A stretch of DNA of 64,000 nucleotides from assembly GCA_965246805.1 (NCBI GenBank), contig CBDFFO010000005.1:62001-126000 (forward strand). Direction: 5' to 3'. The notes beneath the pieces were generated by a model. The model worked only from the letters and a program-made list of their open reading frames with translations. It ran no database searches and had not been told where the DNA came from. Source of the stretch: Schlegelella_A sp965246805 (GTDB taxonomy: Bacteria; Pseudomonadota; Gammaproteobacteria; Burkholderiales; Burkholderiaceae_C). Made by a program: the position numbers and the translations under genes. Shown here piece after piece: positions 1 to 8,687 of the stretch; the stretch's first letter is position 1; the number at the start of each line of letters is the position of its first letter.

Positions 1-441
1 TTCAGTGCCTGCGACGGCCCGGGGCGCCTGGTTCGCACCCGCGCCGGCAAGAAACGCCGCTTCTGGAGTTATCTCGCGCGCGGCGCACCCTTCGGACCCG
101 ACGACGGCACCATCTCGCCGGCCGCGATGATCGCGTCGTTGCCGTTCTCGCCGGCGCTGGTGCTTCCTTCGTGGCATGCGCTCGATGCCCGCGTGCCGCA
201 GATGCTGACGGCCTGCGGCATCACGAGCGCGATCAACGAAACCTTCCCTAAGAGTGGCGAGCCACCCTGGCTTTCCGAAGGTTGCTTCGGACTCGATCAG
301 GGCATCGCGTTGCTGATGATCGAGAACCACCGCTCACGCTTCGTCTGGCAATTGATGCGGAATTGCGAACCGATTCGCGTCGGCCTCGAACGGGCCGGCT
401 TCGAGGGCGGCTGGCTGGATGCGAGCGCCGCCGGCCTCTGA
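1..441 (+). CDS. Glycoamylase-like domain protein, C-terminal part (5' end outside window)
   Basis: The reading frame is open from base 1, so only the last 146 residues are present. They begin FSACDGPG and run through a DDGTISP segment, a SLPFSPALVL segment and a final GIALLMIENHRSRFVW block. This is the pattern of the C-terminal half of the glycoamylase-like domain (PF10091 type), an (alpha/alpha)6-fold domain found in putative exported or membrane-linked glucan-processing proteins. Substrate cannot be told from this fragment. It converges on tkt with only three bases between the stop codons. Family assignment is fairly secure; function is inferred. Confidence 0.75.
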   Translation, partial: FSACDGPGRLVRTRAGKKRRFWSYLARGAPFGPDDGTISPAAMIASLPFSPALVLPSWHALDARVPQMLTACGITSAINETFPKSGEPPWLSEGCFGLDQGIALLMIENHRSRFVWQLMRNCEPIRVGLERAGFEGGWLDASAAGL

Positions 442-444
442 GGC

Positions 445-2595
445 TCAGGCGTTGTCGGCGATCGCGGCGCGCGCCGCTTCAACCACCGCATCGACCGTGA
501 ATCCAAAGTGCTTCTGCAACGCCGCGTACGGCGCGGATTCGCCGAAGCCATCCATGCCGACGACGCGACCCTTCTGGCCGACGTAGCGCTCCCAGCCGAA
601 GGTCGAGGCCTGCTCGACCGCGACGCGCGCCGTCACCGTCGGCGGCAGCACACTGTCGCGATAGGCCGTTGACTGCTTCGCGAACAGATCCCACGACGGC
701 ATCGACACCACGCGCGATCGCACGCCGCTCGCGACGAGCTTTTCGTGTGCCAGCACCGTGGTGCCGAGCTCCCCGCCGGTCGCGATCAGGATGATTTGCG
801 GCATGCCAGCCGCGGCCGCGTCTTCCGTCGTCGAACCGCCATCGGCAATGACGTAGGCGCCCTTCGCGACACCAGTGGCCGGCGCATAACGTGTGCGATC
901 GAGCGTCGCGATCGGCTGGCGCGACAGCACCATCACCACCGGTCGGTCGACGATCGCCATCGCGACGCGATAGGCCTCGACCACCTCGTTCGCGTCGCCC
1001 GGCCGCAGCACCGTGATGCCGGGCATCGCGCGCAACGACGCGAGCTGCTCGATCGGCTGGTGCGTGGGCCCGTCTTCGCCGTCGCCGAGTGCATCGTGCG
1101 TGAAGATGAAGAGGCTCGGGATCCCCATCACCGCGGCGAGCCGCATGGCCGGCCGCATGTAGTCGCTGAACACGAAGAACGTCCCGGTGAAGGCGCGCAC
1201 CTTCGAGAGCACGAGGCCGTTCACGGCCGCGCCCATCTCGTGTTCGCGAATGCCGAAGTGGATGTTCCGGCCGCCGGCGCACGCAGCCTGCTGACTGCTC
1301 GACGCGGCGGATTTCAACGCGGTCTTGGTCGACGATTCGAGGTCGGCGGCACCGCCGACGAGCCACGGGATGCTGGCCGCGAGCACGTTCAGCACCTTGC
1401 CGGAAGCTTCACGACCGGCCACGCCCTTCTCGTCGGCCGGGAAGGTCGGCAGCTCCCGATCCCAGTCGGCTGGCAGCGTGCGGCCTTCGATCTGATCGAT
1501 CTCGGCGGCCTCGTTTGGGAACGCCGCGCGGTAGGCATCGAACCGGGTTTGCCACGCGGCATGGGCGTCGCGCCCGCGCGCGCCGAGGCCGCCGGCAAAG
1601 ACCTGATGCACGCCATCGGGCACCAGGAATTGCGCGTCTTCCGGCCAGCCGTAGGCCTTCTTCGTGAGCTTCACTTCGTCGACACCGAGCGCTTCGCCGT
1701 GTGCCGCGGCGGTGTCCTGCTTGTGCGGCGAGCCGAAGCCGATGTGACTCCTCAGAACGATGAAGGTCGGCTTGCCCCGGGTCGACTTGAACGCCTCCAG
1801 CGACGCTTCGATCGCGTCGAGATCGTTGGCGTCGTCGACATGGAGGACGTTCCAGCCGTACGCGGCAAAGCGCGCGGGGACATCTTCGGTGAACGTGATG
1901 TCGGTGCTGCCGTCGATCGTGATGCGGTTGCTGTCGTAGATCCAGCACAACTTGTCGAGACCGAGGTGGCCCGCCAGCGACGCGGCTTCGCCGCTCACGC
2001 CTTCCATCATGCAGCCGTCGCCGCAGACGGCGTAGGTGCGGTGGTCGAACACGTCGAAGCCCGGGCGGTTGAAGCGCTCGGCGAGGAAGCGTTCGGCGAT
2101 CGCGAAGCCGACGCTCATCGCCACGCCCTGGCCTAGCGGGCCGGTGGTGGCTTCTACGCCCGAGACGACGCCGTATTCCGGATGCCCGTTCGCCTTGCTG
2201 TCGAGTTGACGGAACTGCTTGATGTCGGCTAGCGAGATCGCCGGCTCGCCGGTCGGCTTGCGATCGGGGCCGAGTGCGGCGACATCGGCCAGATGCAGTA
2301 CCGACCACAACAGCATCGACGCGTGCCCGTTCGACAACAGGAAGCGGTCGCGGTTCGGCCAGGCGGGGTCTCGAGGGTCGAAGTTCATGACCCGGTTCCA
2401 CAGCACCAGCGCAAGCGGCGCGAGCGCCATCGGTGCGCCCGGGTGTCCGGAGTTGGCGGCTTGCACCGCGTCGATCGAAAGCGTGCGGATGGTGTCGATC
2501 ACCAGCTGATCGGTGGTGACCTGGCGGCCGTTGAACGTGACCACCCTGCTCGGCGCCGGTCCCGTCGCGGCGGTGTTGTCGGTGCCCATCGTCAT
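445..2595 (-). CDS. tkt: Transketolase
   Basis: Thiamine-diphosphate enzyme of the non-oxidative pentose phosphate pathway that moves two-carbon ketol units between sugar phosphates. The product is 716 residues, somewhat longer than the usual 660-670. HPG at 51-53, SNGHAS near 88, the ThDP motif GDG (192-194) with its Asn at 223, and a C-terminal pyrimidine-binding and transketolase C domain are all visible. The ATG overlaps the gnd stop as ATGA, which fixes the start; an open frame continues upstream but lies inside gnd. It is the last gene of the leftward tal-gnd-tkt operon. Confidence 0.95.
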   Translation of the reverse strand: MTMGTDNTAATGPAPSRVVTFNGRQVTTDQLVIDTIRTLSIDAVQAANSGHPGAPMALAPLALVLWNRVMNFDPRDPAWPNRDRFLLSNGHASMLLWSVLHLADVAALGPDRKPTGEPAISLADIKQFRQLDSKANGHPEYGVVSGVEATTGPLGQGVAMSVGFAIAERFLAERFNRPGFDVFDHRTYAVCGDGCMMEGVSGEAASLAGHLGLDKLCWIYDSNRITIDGSTDITFTEDVPARFAAYGWNVLHVDDANDLDAIEASLEAFKSTRGKPTFIVLRSHIGFGSPHKQDTAAAHGEALGVDEVKLTKKAYGWPEDAQFLVPDGVHQVFAGGLGARGRDAHAAWQTRFDAYRAAFPNEAAEIDQIEGRTLPADWDRELPTFPADEKGVAGREASGKVLNVLAASIPWLVGGAADLESSTKTALKSAASSSQQAACAGGRNIHFGIREHEMGAAVNGLVLSKVRAFTGTFFVFSDYMRPAMRLAAVMGIPSLFIFTHDALGDGEDGPTHQPIEQLASLRAMPGITVLRPGDANEVVEAYRVAMAIVDRPVVMVLSRQPIATLDRTRYAPATGVAKGAYVIADGGSTTEDAAAAGMPQIILIATGGELGTTVLAHEKLVASGVRSRVVSMPSWDLFAKQSTAYRDSVLPPTVTARVAVEQASTFGWERYVGQKGRVVGMDGFGESAPYAALQKHFGFTVDAVVEAARAAIADNA

Positions 2596-3608
2596 TCCGC
2601 CGGCTTCTCGGCGTGGCCGCCGAATTGATAACGCAGGGCCGACAACAGGCGGTTCTGAAAATCGGCCTCGCCGCGCGAGTTGAAGCGCTGGTAGAGCGCG
2701 GTCGTCAGCACGGGCGCCGGCACGCCTTCGTCGATGGCAGCCTTGATGGTCCACCGGCCCTCGCCCGAATCGGACACGCGGCCCGCGTAATGGGCCAGCT
2801 TCGGATCACCCTGCAACGAGATGGCGGTGAGGTCGAGCAGCCACGAAGCGATCACGCTGCCGCGCCGCCAGACCTCGCCGATCTCGCCGAGGTCGAGGTC
2901 GTACTGGTAGTGCTCGGCGTCGCGCAGCGGCGTGGTCTCGGCGTCGGCCGTGCGCGCGGTGTGGCCGATGTTGGCCGACTTCAGGATCGCGAAGCCTTCG
3001 GCATAGGCGGCCATCAGGCCGTACTCGATGCCGTTGTGCACCATCTTCACGAAGTGTCCCGCGCCGTTCGGACCGCAGTGCAGGTAACCCTGTTCGGCGG
3101 TATTCGGGTCAGCGGCGCGGCCGGGCGTGCGGGTGATCTCGCCGACGCCGGGCGCGAGCGCCGCGAAGATCGGGTCGAGCCGCTGCACGACCTCCGGCTC
3201 GCCGCCGATCATCATGCAATAGCCGCGTTCGAGCCCCCACACGCCGCCGCTGGTGCCGACGTCGACATAGTGGATGCCGCGCGCCTTCAGTTCACCGGCG
3301 CGGCGGATGTCGTCGATGTAGTACGAGTTGCCGCCATCGATCAGGATGTCGCCTTCCTCCAGCACCTCGAGGAGATCGGCGACGGCGCCATCGACGACCG
3401 CGGCCGGCACCATCAGCCAGATCGCACGCGGCTTGGCGAGCTGCTTAGCCATCTCGGCCAGCGATGCAGCGGCCTTCGCGCCGTCCTTCGTGAGCGCGGC
3501 CACCGATTCGGCCGAGCGATCGAAGACCACGCACTCGTGGCCTTTCTTCATCAGGCGCCGAACCATGTTCGCGCCCATGCGGCCGAGGCCGATCATTCCG
3601 AGTTGCAT
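2592..3608 (-). CDS. gnd: 6-phosphogluconate dehydrogenase, decarboxylating (short form)
   Basis: Oxidises and decarboxylates 6-phosphogluconate to ribulose 5-phosphate. The 338-residue product has an N-terminal Rossmann GLGRMG (7-12), the substrate loop DGGNSYY (91-97), the VGTSGGVWG block near 117-125, and the catalytic KMVHNG with Lys188, His191 and Asn192. The length matches the short GndA/YqeC-like class (about 300-340 residues), often NAD-preferring, rather than the 470-residue class; the cofactor choice is inferred. The start is the ATG giving MQLGMIGLG; the open frame upstream is not conserved-looking. It sits 43 bases after tal and overlaps tkt by ATGA. Confidence 0.93.
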   Translation of the reverse strand: MQLGMIGLGRMGANMVRRLMKKGHECVVFDRSAESVAALTKDGAKAAASLAEMAKQLAKPRAIWLMVPAAVVDGAVADLLEVLEEGDILIDGGNSYYIDDIRRAGELKARGIHYVDVGTSGGVWGLERGYCMMIGGEPEVVQRLDPIFAALAPGVGEITRTPGRAADPNTAEQGYLHCGPNGAGHFVKMVHNGIEYGLMAAYAEGFAILKSANIGHTARTADAETTPLRDAEHYQYDLDLGEIGEVWRRGSVIASWLLDLTAISLQGDPKLAHYAGRVSDSGEGRWTIKAAIDEGVPAPVLTTALYQRFNSRGEADFQNRLLSALRYQFGGHAEKPAE

Positions 3609-3651
3609 GGCTTTCCGTCCTGGGTGGTGAAGTGCTGGAAACGCGAAGGGA

Positions 3652-4737
3652 TCAGGCCTTCGCGCTGACGGCCGCGCTTTTCGATTCGATGACCGAAAGC
3701 AACTCGGTCCACGATTTCGTGAACGACGCGCCGCCTTCGTCCTGCAAGGTCGCAGCGAGCGCGTCGAGGTCGATGCCGGCTGCAGTGAAGGTCGCGAGCA
3801 CCGCGGCACCGTCGCCGCCATCGGCCGTCATCGGCGCACCGAGCTTGCCGTGATCGGCAAACGCCTTCAACGTGGCTTCGGGCATCGTGTTCACTGTGAG
3901 CGGTGCGGCCAGCGCCTCGATGTAGAGCGTATCCGGGGCTTTCGGATCCTTGGTGCCCGTGCTGGCGAGCAGGAGGCGCATCGGGCGCGCGCCGAAATTG
4001 AATGCGCGCTGCCAGCGCGGCGAGGTCATCAGATCGCTGAACGCCTGGTAGGTGACGCGGCTCACCGCGATACCGAGCCGGTTCAGCATGGCCTCGGGCA
4101 CCTTCTTCGCGACCGCGGCGTCCCATCGGCTCACGAAGAGCGACGCCACCGACGCCACGTTCGGGTCGAGATCGGCGGCGATGCGACGCTCGACGCCGCG
4201 CAGGTAGGCCTCGGCGGCGGCCAGGCACTGCGCGGTCGAGAACAGCAGCGTCACGTTGACCGGGATGCCGGCGAAGATGGTCTCCTCGATCGCCTCGCAG
4301 CCTTCCGGCGTACCCGGAATCTTGATGAAGAGGTTGGGCCGGCCGGCGCGGTCGTGCAGCTCGCGGGCCACCTTCGCGGTGCCCTTCGCGTCGTGCACGA
4401 GCAGCGGAGAGACCTCGAGCGAGGCCCAGCCGTCGACGCCCGAGGTGCGATCGAACACGCCGCGGAACAGATCGGCCGCGGCGCCGACATCGGCCAGCGC
4501 CAGATCGAAGAAGAGCGCCTCGCCCGACCGGCCCGCCTTCACACCCGCGCGGATCGACTCGTCGTACGCGGCGCTGCCCTTGATCGCCATGTTGAAGATG
4601 GTCGGGTTCGACGTGAGGCCGGTCACCGACCACTCGTCGATGTAGCGCTTCAGCGTGCCGCTCGACATCAGGTCGCGGGTGATGTTGTCGAGCCAGATGC
4701 TCTGGCCGAGGTCGTGCAGCTGCTGGGTGGCGTTCAT
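3652..4737 (-). CDS. tal: Transaldolase
   Basis: Transfers a dihydroxyacetone unit between sugar phosphates in the pentose phosphate pathway. The product is 361 residues. TSNPTIF (42-48) and the Schiff-base segment NLFIKIPGTPEG with the reactive Lys near 139 are clear. Length and motifs fit the Tal subfamily seen in actinobacteria and many proteobacteria rather than the 317-residue TalB type. It is the first gene of the leftward tal-gnd-tkt set, divergent from rpsU across 214 bases, so the operon promoter should lie in that gap. Confidence 0.93.
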   Translation of the reverse strand: MNATQQLHDLGQSIWLDNITRDLMSSGTLKRYIDEWSVTGLTSNPTIFNMAIKGSAAYDESIRAGVKAGRSGEALFFDLALADVGAAADLFRGVFDRTSGVDGWASLEVSPLLVHDAKGTAKVARELHDRAGRPNLFIKIPGTPEGCEAIEETIFAGIPVNVTLLFSTAQCLAAAEAYLRGVERRIAADLDPNVASVASLFVSRWDAAVAKKVPEAMLNRLGIAVSRVTYQAFSDLMTSPRWQRAFNFGARPMRLLLASTGTKDPKAPDTLYIEALAAPLTVNTMPEATLKAFADHGKLGAPMTADGGDGAAVLATFTAAGIDLDALAATLQDEGGASFTKSWTELLSVIESKSAAVSAKA

Positions 4738-4873
4738 CGTGTCGTGTTTCCAAAGTGGATCGGTTTGGCGGAGCGTGTCTGCGCCGCGAAGGGGATCGAG
4801 GCGTTTCCGGGTTCATTGTTGCAGTGCGATCTTCCACGCCGCGGCGGCAATGGCCACCTCGACGACAGCGCTG

Positions 4874-4901
4874 TTGCGCGGCACGCGAGCCTGGCTATAA
4901 T
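4874..4901 (+). promoter_or_regulatory. Sigma-70-type promoter of rpsU
   Basis: A perfect -10 hexamer TATAAT lies at 4896-4901. A -35-like TTGCGC is at 4874-4879 with a 16-base spacer. The rpsU start codon is 50 bases downstream of the -10, which leaves a leader of about 40 bases. The -10 is convincing; the -35 is a partial match. Confidence 0.6.
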
Positions 4902-4951
4902 GCTTCGTTTTGCTAAAACCGCCTACCCAAAGAGCCAGGACCCCACCCTCA

Positions 4952-5164
4952 ATGACTACCATTCGCGTCAAGGAAAACGAGCCGTTCGACGTCGCGCTCC
5001 GCCGTTTTAAGCGCACCATCGAAAAGCTTGGCCTGTTGACCGACCTGCGTGCCCGTGAGTTCTACGAAAAGCCCACCGCCGAGCGCAAGCGCAAAAAGGC
5101 AGCCGCGGTGAAGCGCCACTTCAAGCGCGTGCGCAGCATGCAGTTGCCGAAGAAGCTGTTCTGA
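4952..5164 (+). CDS. rpsU: 30S ribosomal protein S21
   Basis: Small basic protein of the 30S subunit involved in translation initiation. The product is 70 residues (MTTIRVKENEPFDVALRRFK...), the normal S21 length, with the Arg/Lys-rich C-terminal half (ERKRKKAAAVKRHFKR). The ATG at 4952 is chosen because it gives the canonical N-terminus; the frame is open a little further upstream. It has its own promoter and a strong terminator, so it can be transcribed alone. The usual partners dnaG and rpoD are absent here, but a yqeY-type gene follows. Confidence 0.97.
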   Translation: MTTIRVKENEPFDVALRRFKRTIEKLGLLTDLRAREFYEKPTAERKRKKAAAVKRHFKRVRSMQLPKKLF

Positions 5165-5205
5165 GCCCGATCGCCGACAACTCGCGCTGATCTCCGATCA
5201 GCGGC

Positions 5206-5240
5206 CGACGAAGCCCGCTCGATGCGGGCTTCGTCGCTTT
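5206..5240 (+). terminator. Rho-independent terminator after rpsU
   Basis: A 13-bp perfect stem (5206-5218 with 5224-5236) closes a 5-base loop TCGAT and is followed by CTTT. The stem is strong and the T-run short. It begins 42 bases after the rpsU stop and 38 bases before the yqeY-like start. Confidence 0.75.
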
Positions 5241-5277
5241 CAGACCGGTCCATTCAACGTGAGACGCGCCGCCCGCC

Positions 5278-5724
5278 ATGAGCCTCAAAGACCGCATCAC
5301 CGAAGACATGAAAACCGCGATGCGTGCGAAAGACGCGCCGCGCCTGCTCACCATCCGCGGGCTGCTCGCCGCGTGCAAGCAGCGCGAGGTCGATGAACGC
5401 ATCACGCTCGACGACTCGGCGGTCGTCGGCATCATCGACAAACTCGTCAAGCAGCGGAAGGACTCGATCGCGCAGTTCACGGCCGGCAACCGGCCCGATC
5501 TGGTCGACAAGGAAAACGCCGAGAAGACCGTGCTCGAGTCGTACCTGCCCGCTCGCATGAGCGCCGACGAGGTGCAGGCCGCCGTGGCAGCCGTCGTGGC
5601 CGAACTCGATGCCAAGGGCCCGGGCGACATGGGCAAGGTGATGGCGGCCGTGAAGTCCCGTCTCGCCGAGAAAGCCGACATGGGTACGGTCTCCGCTGCG
5701 GTGAAGCAGGCCTTGAAGCCCTGA
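5278..5724 (+). CDS. GatB/YqeY domain-containing protein
   Basis: The product is 148 residues, the usual YqeY length, beginning MSLKDRITEDMKTAMRAKD. The family is related to the C-terminal tRNA-handling tail of the GatB subunit of glutamyl-tRNA amidotransferase, but the free protein has no settled function. The conserved LPARMSADEV segment and the Gly-Asp-Met-Gly-Lys-Val-Met stretch (about 118-124) are present. The rpsU-yqeY neighbourhood is common in proteobacteria. It lies beyond the rpsU terminator, so expression may depend on read-through or a local promoter I could not identify. Confidence 0.9.
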   Translation: MSLKDRITEDMKTAMRAKDAPRLLTIRGLLAACKQREVDERITLDDSAVVGIIDKLVKQRKDSIAQFTAGNRPDLVDKENAEKTVLESYLPARMSADEVQAAVAAVVAELDAKGPGDMGKVMAAVKSRLAEKADMGTVSAAVKQALKP

Positions 5725-5735
5725 GCGGCCCGAAC

Positions 5736-6077
5736 ATGAGCTTGGCCGTTTCGCGATTGAGCGCCGAGGTGAGCGCCGCGCCCCAGTTGCAGCCGTCGGA
5801 CATGGCGGATGTGGCTGCGGCGGGCTACCGCAGCGTCATCAACAACCGGCCCGATCTCGAAGGCGGCGATTCGCAGCCGACGAGTGCTGCGATCGAATCC
5901 GCCGCGCAGGCCGCGGGCTTGCAATACGCGCATCTGCCCGTGGCCCCTGCCGTGCAAACGCCTGCGGAAGCGGATGCGCTGGCGCAACTGCTCGCGTCGA
6001 TGCCGGCGCCGGTGCTGTTGTTCTGCCGGTCGGGTGCTCGCTCGACCAAGCTCTTCCACGCCGCCCGGCCGGGCTGA
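5736..6077 (+). CDS. DUF442 / TIGR01244-type phosphatase- or sulfurtransferase-like protein
   Basis: A 113-residue single-domain protein. The N-terminal half has the family pattern (SPQLQP-like stretch, then AAGYRSVINNRPD). The C-terminal half carries LLFCRSGARSTKLF, with one Cys in a CxxGxR loop like those of dual-specificity phosphatases and rhodaneses. Members are fused to beta-lactamase-fold sulfur dioxygenases in some bacteria, suggesting a role in sulfide or persulfide handling; for this protein that is inference. It starts 11 bases after the YqeY stop, so the two are probably co-transcribed. It converges on livF. Confidence 0.8.
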   Translation: MSLAVSRLSAEVSAAPQLQPSDMADVAAAGYRSVINNRPDLEGGDSQPTSAAIESAAQAAGLQYAHLPVAPAVQTPAEADALAQLLASMPAPVLLFCRSGARSTKLFHAARPG

Positions 6078-6104
6078 CACTGGCCACCGCGAGAGACCGA
6101 TGGC

Positions 6105-6818
6105 CTACCCGCCGAGATACGCCGCCACCACCTTCGGGTCCCCGAGCAACGACGCACTGGCGCCCGCCAGCACCACCCGCCCGTTCTCGAGCACGTAGCC
6201 GTGGCTCGCCACCTTCAACGCCTGGCGCACGTTCTGCTCGACCAGAAACACCGTGAGCCCTTCGGCGTTGATGCGCTTCAGGGTTGCGAAAATCTCCTGC
6301 ACGACAATCGGAGCGAGCCCCATCGACGGCTCGTCGAGCAACAGCAGGCGCGGCTTCGCGAGCAAGGCCCGCCCGATCGCGAGCATCTGCTGCTCGCCGC
6401 CCGACAGGTTGCCCGCCATCGCGTCGATGCGGTCCCCGAGCCGCGGGAAGAGCGCCAGCACGCGTTCCATGTCGTTGGCGATGGCGGCGCGGTCGCGCCT
6501 TCGATACGCGCCGAGCTCGAGGTTCTCCCGCACGCTGAGCGTCGTCAGAATCGCCCGGCCCTCGGCCACCTGCACGAGGCCGCGCTCGACGATCTGATGC
6601 GTCGCAAGCTGCGAGATCTCTTCGCCATCGAAGCGGATCGAGCCCGCCCGCGCACGCACGAGGCCGGAGAGCGCGAGCAGGGTCGTCGACTTGCCCGCGC
6701 CGTTGGCGCCGACCAGCGTGCGGATGTCTCCGGCGTGGACTTCGAAGTCGATGCCGTGCACGGCTTCGATGTGACCATAGCCGACGTGCAGGCCCTTCAC
6801 CTCGAGCAACGCTTGCAC
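6105..6818 (-). CDS. livF: Branched-chain amino-acid ABC transporter, ATP-binding protein LivF
   Basis: Cytoplasmic ATPase of a high-affinity branched-chain amino-acid (or related amide) importer. Visible are Walker A GANGAGKST, the LSGGEQQMLAIGRAL signature, Walker B LLLLDEPSMGLAP and the switch His region (VFLVEQNV). I start it at the GTG at 6818, giving 237 residues (MQALLEVKGLHVGYG), the usual LivF length. An in-frame ATG 60 bases upstream lies within a dispersed repeat (6819-6877) and would add a spurious repeat-encoded tail. GAAGG lies 7 bases before the GTG. It is the last gene of livKHMGF. Confidence 0.92.
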   Translation of the reverse strand: MQALLEVKGLHVGYGHIEAVHGIDFEVHAGDIRTLVGANGAGKSTTLLALSGLVRARAGSIRFDGEEISQLATHQIVERGLVQVAEGRAILTTLSVRENLELGAYRRRDRAAIANDMERVLALFPRLGDRIDAMAGNLSGGEQQMLAIGRALLAKPRLLLLDEPSMGLAPIVVQEIFATLKRINAEGLTVFLVEQNVRQALKVASHGYVLENGRVVLAGASASLLGDPKVVAAYLGG

Positions 6819-6877
6819 TGGGGCACCTTCGCGCTGCGCCCCCCGGTATTCGCCTTCCGGGCGGCCGGGCAGGCTCA
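6819..6877 (-). repeat. SD-carrying intercistronic repeat, copy 1 (livG-livF)
   Basis: Read leftwards it begins TGAGCCTGCCCGGCCGCCCG and ends CGCGAAGGTGCCCCA directly before the livF GTG. Its first three bases are the livG stop codon. It matches four other copies in this window, at 22695, 33654, 33712 and 34716. Confidence 0.8.
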
Positions 6878-7693
6878 TGCGTGTGGCTCCGTCGGGTGCG
6901 AAGCGGCGGTGGCGTTCGGGGTGGCAGCGGCGCCCGCGTCGTCGTCGCGACCGAGATAGGCCTCGATCACGTCCGGATTGCGCTGGATCTCGTCGGGCGC
7001 GCCCTCGGCGATGATTCGCCCGAAGTTCAGCACCGCCACGCGTTCGCACAAGCCCATCACGAAGCGCATGTCGTGCTCGATCAGGAAGATCGTGTAGCCA
7101 CGCTGGCCAATCTGCGCGACCTGCTTCGCGAGCTCGACCTTCTCACCCGAATTCATGCCCGCCACCGGCTCGTCGAGCAGCAGCAGCTTCGGCTCGGTCG
7201 CGAGCGCTCGGGCGAGCTCGAGCTTGCGCTGCTCGCCGTACGAGAGCTTGTCGGCGAGATGGCCCGCTTTCGAGTCGAGCCCGACCCACGAGAGCAGTTC
7301 GAGCGCACGCTGCCGAGCTGCCCGCTCGCGCGCGCGAAAGCCGGGCAACGACAACAGCCATTGCGGCAGGCCGTAATTCAGGTGCGCGTGCATGCCGACG
7401 ACGACGTTGTCGAGCAGGCTCATCTCCTTGAACACGCGGATGTTCTGGAACGTGCGGGCAATGCCCCTGCGCGTGATCCGATGCGGCTTGAGGCCATGCA
7501 ACGCCACGCCTTGCAACGTGATCGCGCCGCCGCTCGGCGCGACCAGACCCGTGATGAGGTTCAGCACCGTCGTCTTGCCCGCGCCGTTCGGGCCGATCAG
7601 TCCGAAGATCTGGCCCGGTGGCACATGGAAGCTGACGTCGTGCAACACGGTCAACCCACCGAACCGCTTCGACACGTGGTTGAGCTCGAGCAT
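6875..7693 (-). CDS. livG: Branched-chain amino-acid ABC transporter, ATP-binding protein LivG
   Basis: Second cytoplasmic ATPase of the liv importer. The 272-residue product has Walker A GPNGAGKTT, the LSYGEQRKLELARAL signature and Walker B LLLLDEPVAGMN, with a BCA-type C-terminal extension (ERVAVLNFGRIIAEG...). The ATG at 7693 overlaps the livM stop as ATGA. A TTG one codon upstream is also in frame but less likely. The C-terminal 20 residues are Ala/Pro-rich and variable-looking. The gene ends in the TGA that begins the dispersed repeat. Confidence 0.94.
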   Translation of the reverse strand: MLELNHVSKRFGGLTVLHDVSFHVPPGQIFGLIGPNGAGKTTVLNLITGLVAPSGGAITLQGVALHGLKPHRITRRGIARTFQNIRVFKEMSLLDNVVVGMHAHLNYGLPQWLLSLPGFRARERAARQRALELLSWVGLDSKAGHLADKLSYGEQRKLELARALATEPKLLLLDEPVAGMNSGEKVELAKQVAQIGQRGYTIFLIEHDMRFVMGLCERVAVLNFGRIIAEGAPDEIQRNPDVIEAYLGRDDDAGAAATPNATAASHPTEPHA

Positions 7694-8643
7694 CAACGGC
7701 CCGCCTTCTTCGCGCGATTGAGATTGTCGGCCGCGCCGACACCGGCGATCTCGTCGGTCGACAACAACCGACCGGTGCGGGTACGCGATCGCTGGTCACG
7801 ACCCCACCAGTGCCGCATGCGCAGCGGGTCCCAGAGGCCGCGCGGCAGGAACAGCACGATCACGACGAGGATCGCGCCGTTGAGCATCAGGCGGTAGTCC
7901 TTGAACGAGCGCAGCAGCTCAGGCATGACGGTGATGATCGACGCGCCGAGCACCGGTCCGGTGAGCCCGCCGGTTCCGCCCAGGATGGCCATCGTCAGAA
8001 TGTCGACGCCGCGATCGAAGCCGAACTCGCTCGGCCCGATGAAGAACGTGAGGTGCGCGTTCAGCGCGCCGGCCAGCCCCGCGATGCCCGCGCCGAGCGT
8101 GAACGCGAGCAGCTTGTGCGAAAGCACGCCGATGCCCATCAGCGACGCAGCAATCTCGTCTTCCTTGATCGCCTCGAACGCGCGGCCGATGCGCGAACGC
8201 CGCAGCCGCCATAGCAAGAGCAGCACCAGCACCAGAAAGCCGACCACGTGCCACCACTGCGTGAGCTGCGGGATGCCGCTCAAGCCGAGCGCGCCACCCG
8301 TCAGGCGCTCGGCGTTGAGAATGAGCACGCGGACAACTTCGCCGAAGCCGAGCGTCGCCATCGCGAGATAGACGCCGGACAGGCGCAGCGTCGGGCCGCC
8401 GATCAGCAGCGCCACCAGGCAAGGGGCGGCGATTCCGCCCGCGAGCGCCACCGGAAACGGCGCGCCCATCGTCATGGTCAGCAGCGAAGCCGTGTACGCG
8501 CCGATACCCATGAAGGCTGCGTTGGCCATCGCGAGCAACCCGCACGAGAGCGTGAGCCAGATCGACAGCGCCAGCAACGCGTTGATGCCGATCGTCAGCA
8601 CCAGGTTGCTGTAGACGGCCCAGAAGTCATGGAACCCGGCCAT
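7693..8643 (-). CDS. livM: Branched-chain amino-acid ABC transporter, permease LivM
   Basis: Inner-membrane permease of the liv system. The product is 316 residues with about eight to ten hydrophobic segments, beginning MAGFHDFWAVYSNLVL. It contains the family EAA-like loop (GRAFEAIKEDEIAASLMGI) that docks the ATPases. The hydrophilic C-terminus (MRHWWGRDQRSRTRTGR...) extends about 45 residues past the last membrane segment. I use the ATG at 8643; a TTG two codons earlier is possible. It follows livH by 44 bases and overlaps livG. Confidence 0.93.
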   Translation of the reverse strand: MAGFHDFWAVYSNLVLTIGINALLALSIWLTLSCGLLAMANAAFMGIGAYTASLLTMTMGAPFPVALAGGIAAPCLVALLIGGPTLRLSGVYLAMATLGFGEVVRVLILNAERLTGGALGLSGIPQLTQWWHVVGFLVLVLLLLWRLRRSRIGRAFEAIKEDEIAASLMGIGVLSHKLLAFTLGAGIAGLAGALNAHLTFFIGPSEFGFDRGVDILTMAILGGTGGLTGPVLGASIITVMPELLRSFKDYRLMLNGAILVVIVLFLPRGLWDPLRMRHWWGRDQRSRTRTGRLLSTDEIAGVGAADNLNRAKKAGR

Positions 8644-8687
8644 CGTCAAGCGGCCCGGGTCTGCGGGTGCAGGCGATATGCGGTCAC

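Noticed and set aside
1..441. Truncated glycoamylase gene as a pseudogene
   Set aside because: The frame is open to the window edge, so it is cut by the window, not broken.
745..2136. Long plus-strand open frame (463 aa) opposite tkt
   Set aside because: Arg/His-rich translation with no domain; it is the antisense shadow of a high-G+C gene. The same holds for 52858-55515 (885 aa, opposite parC), 55275-57212 (opposite parE), 43087-46119 (opposite the DUF2126 gene), 40324-42654, 35524-37638 and 26956-28275.
5736..6077. Truncation of the DUF442-type protein after its CRSGARS loop
   Set aside because: The family is usually about 110-140 residues and often ends shortly after this loop, so 113 residues is acceptable.
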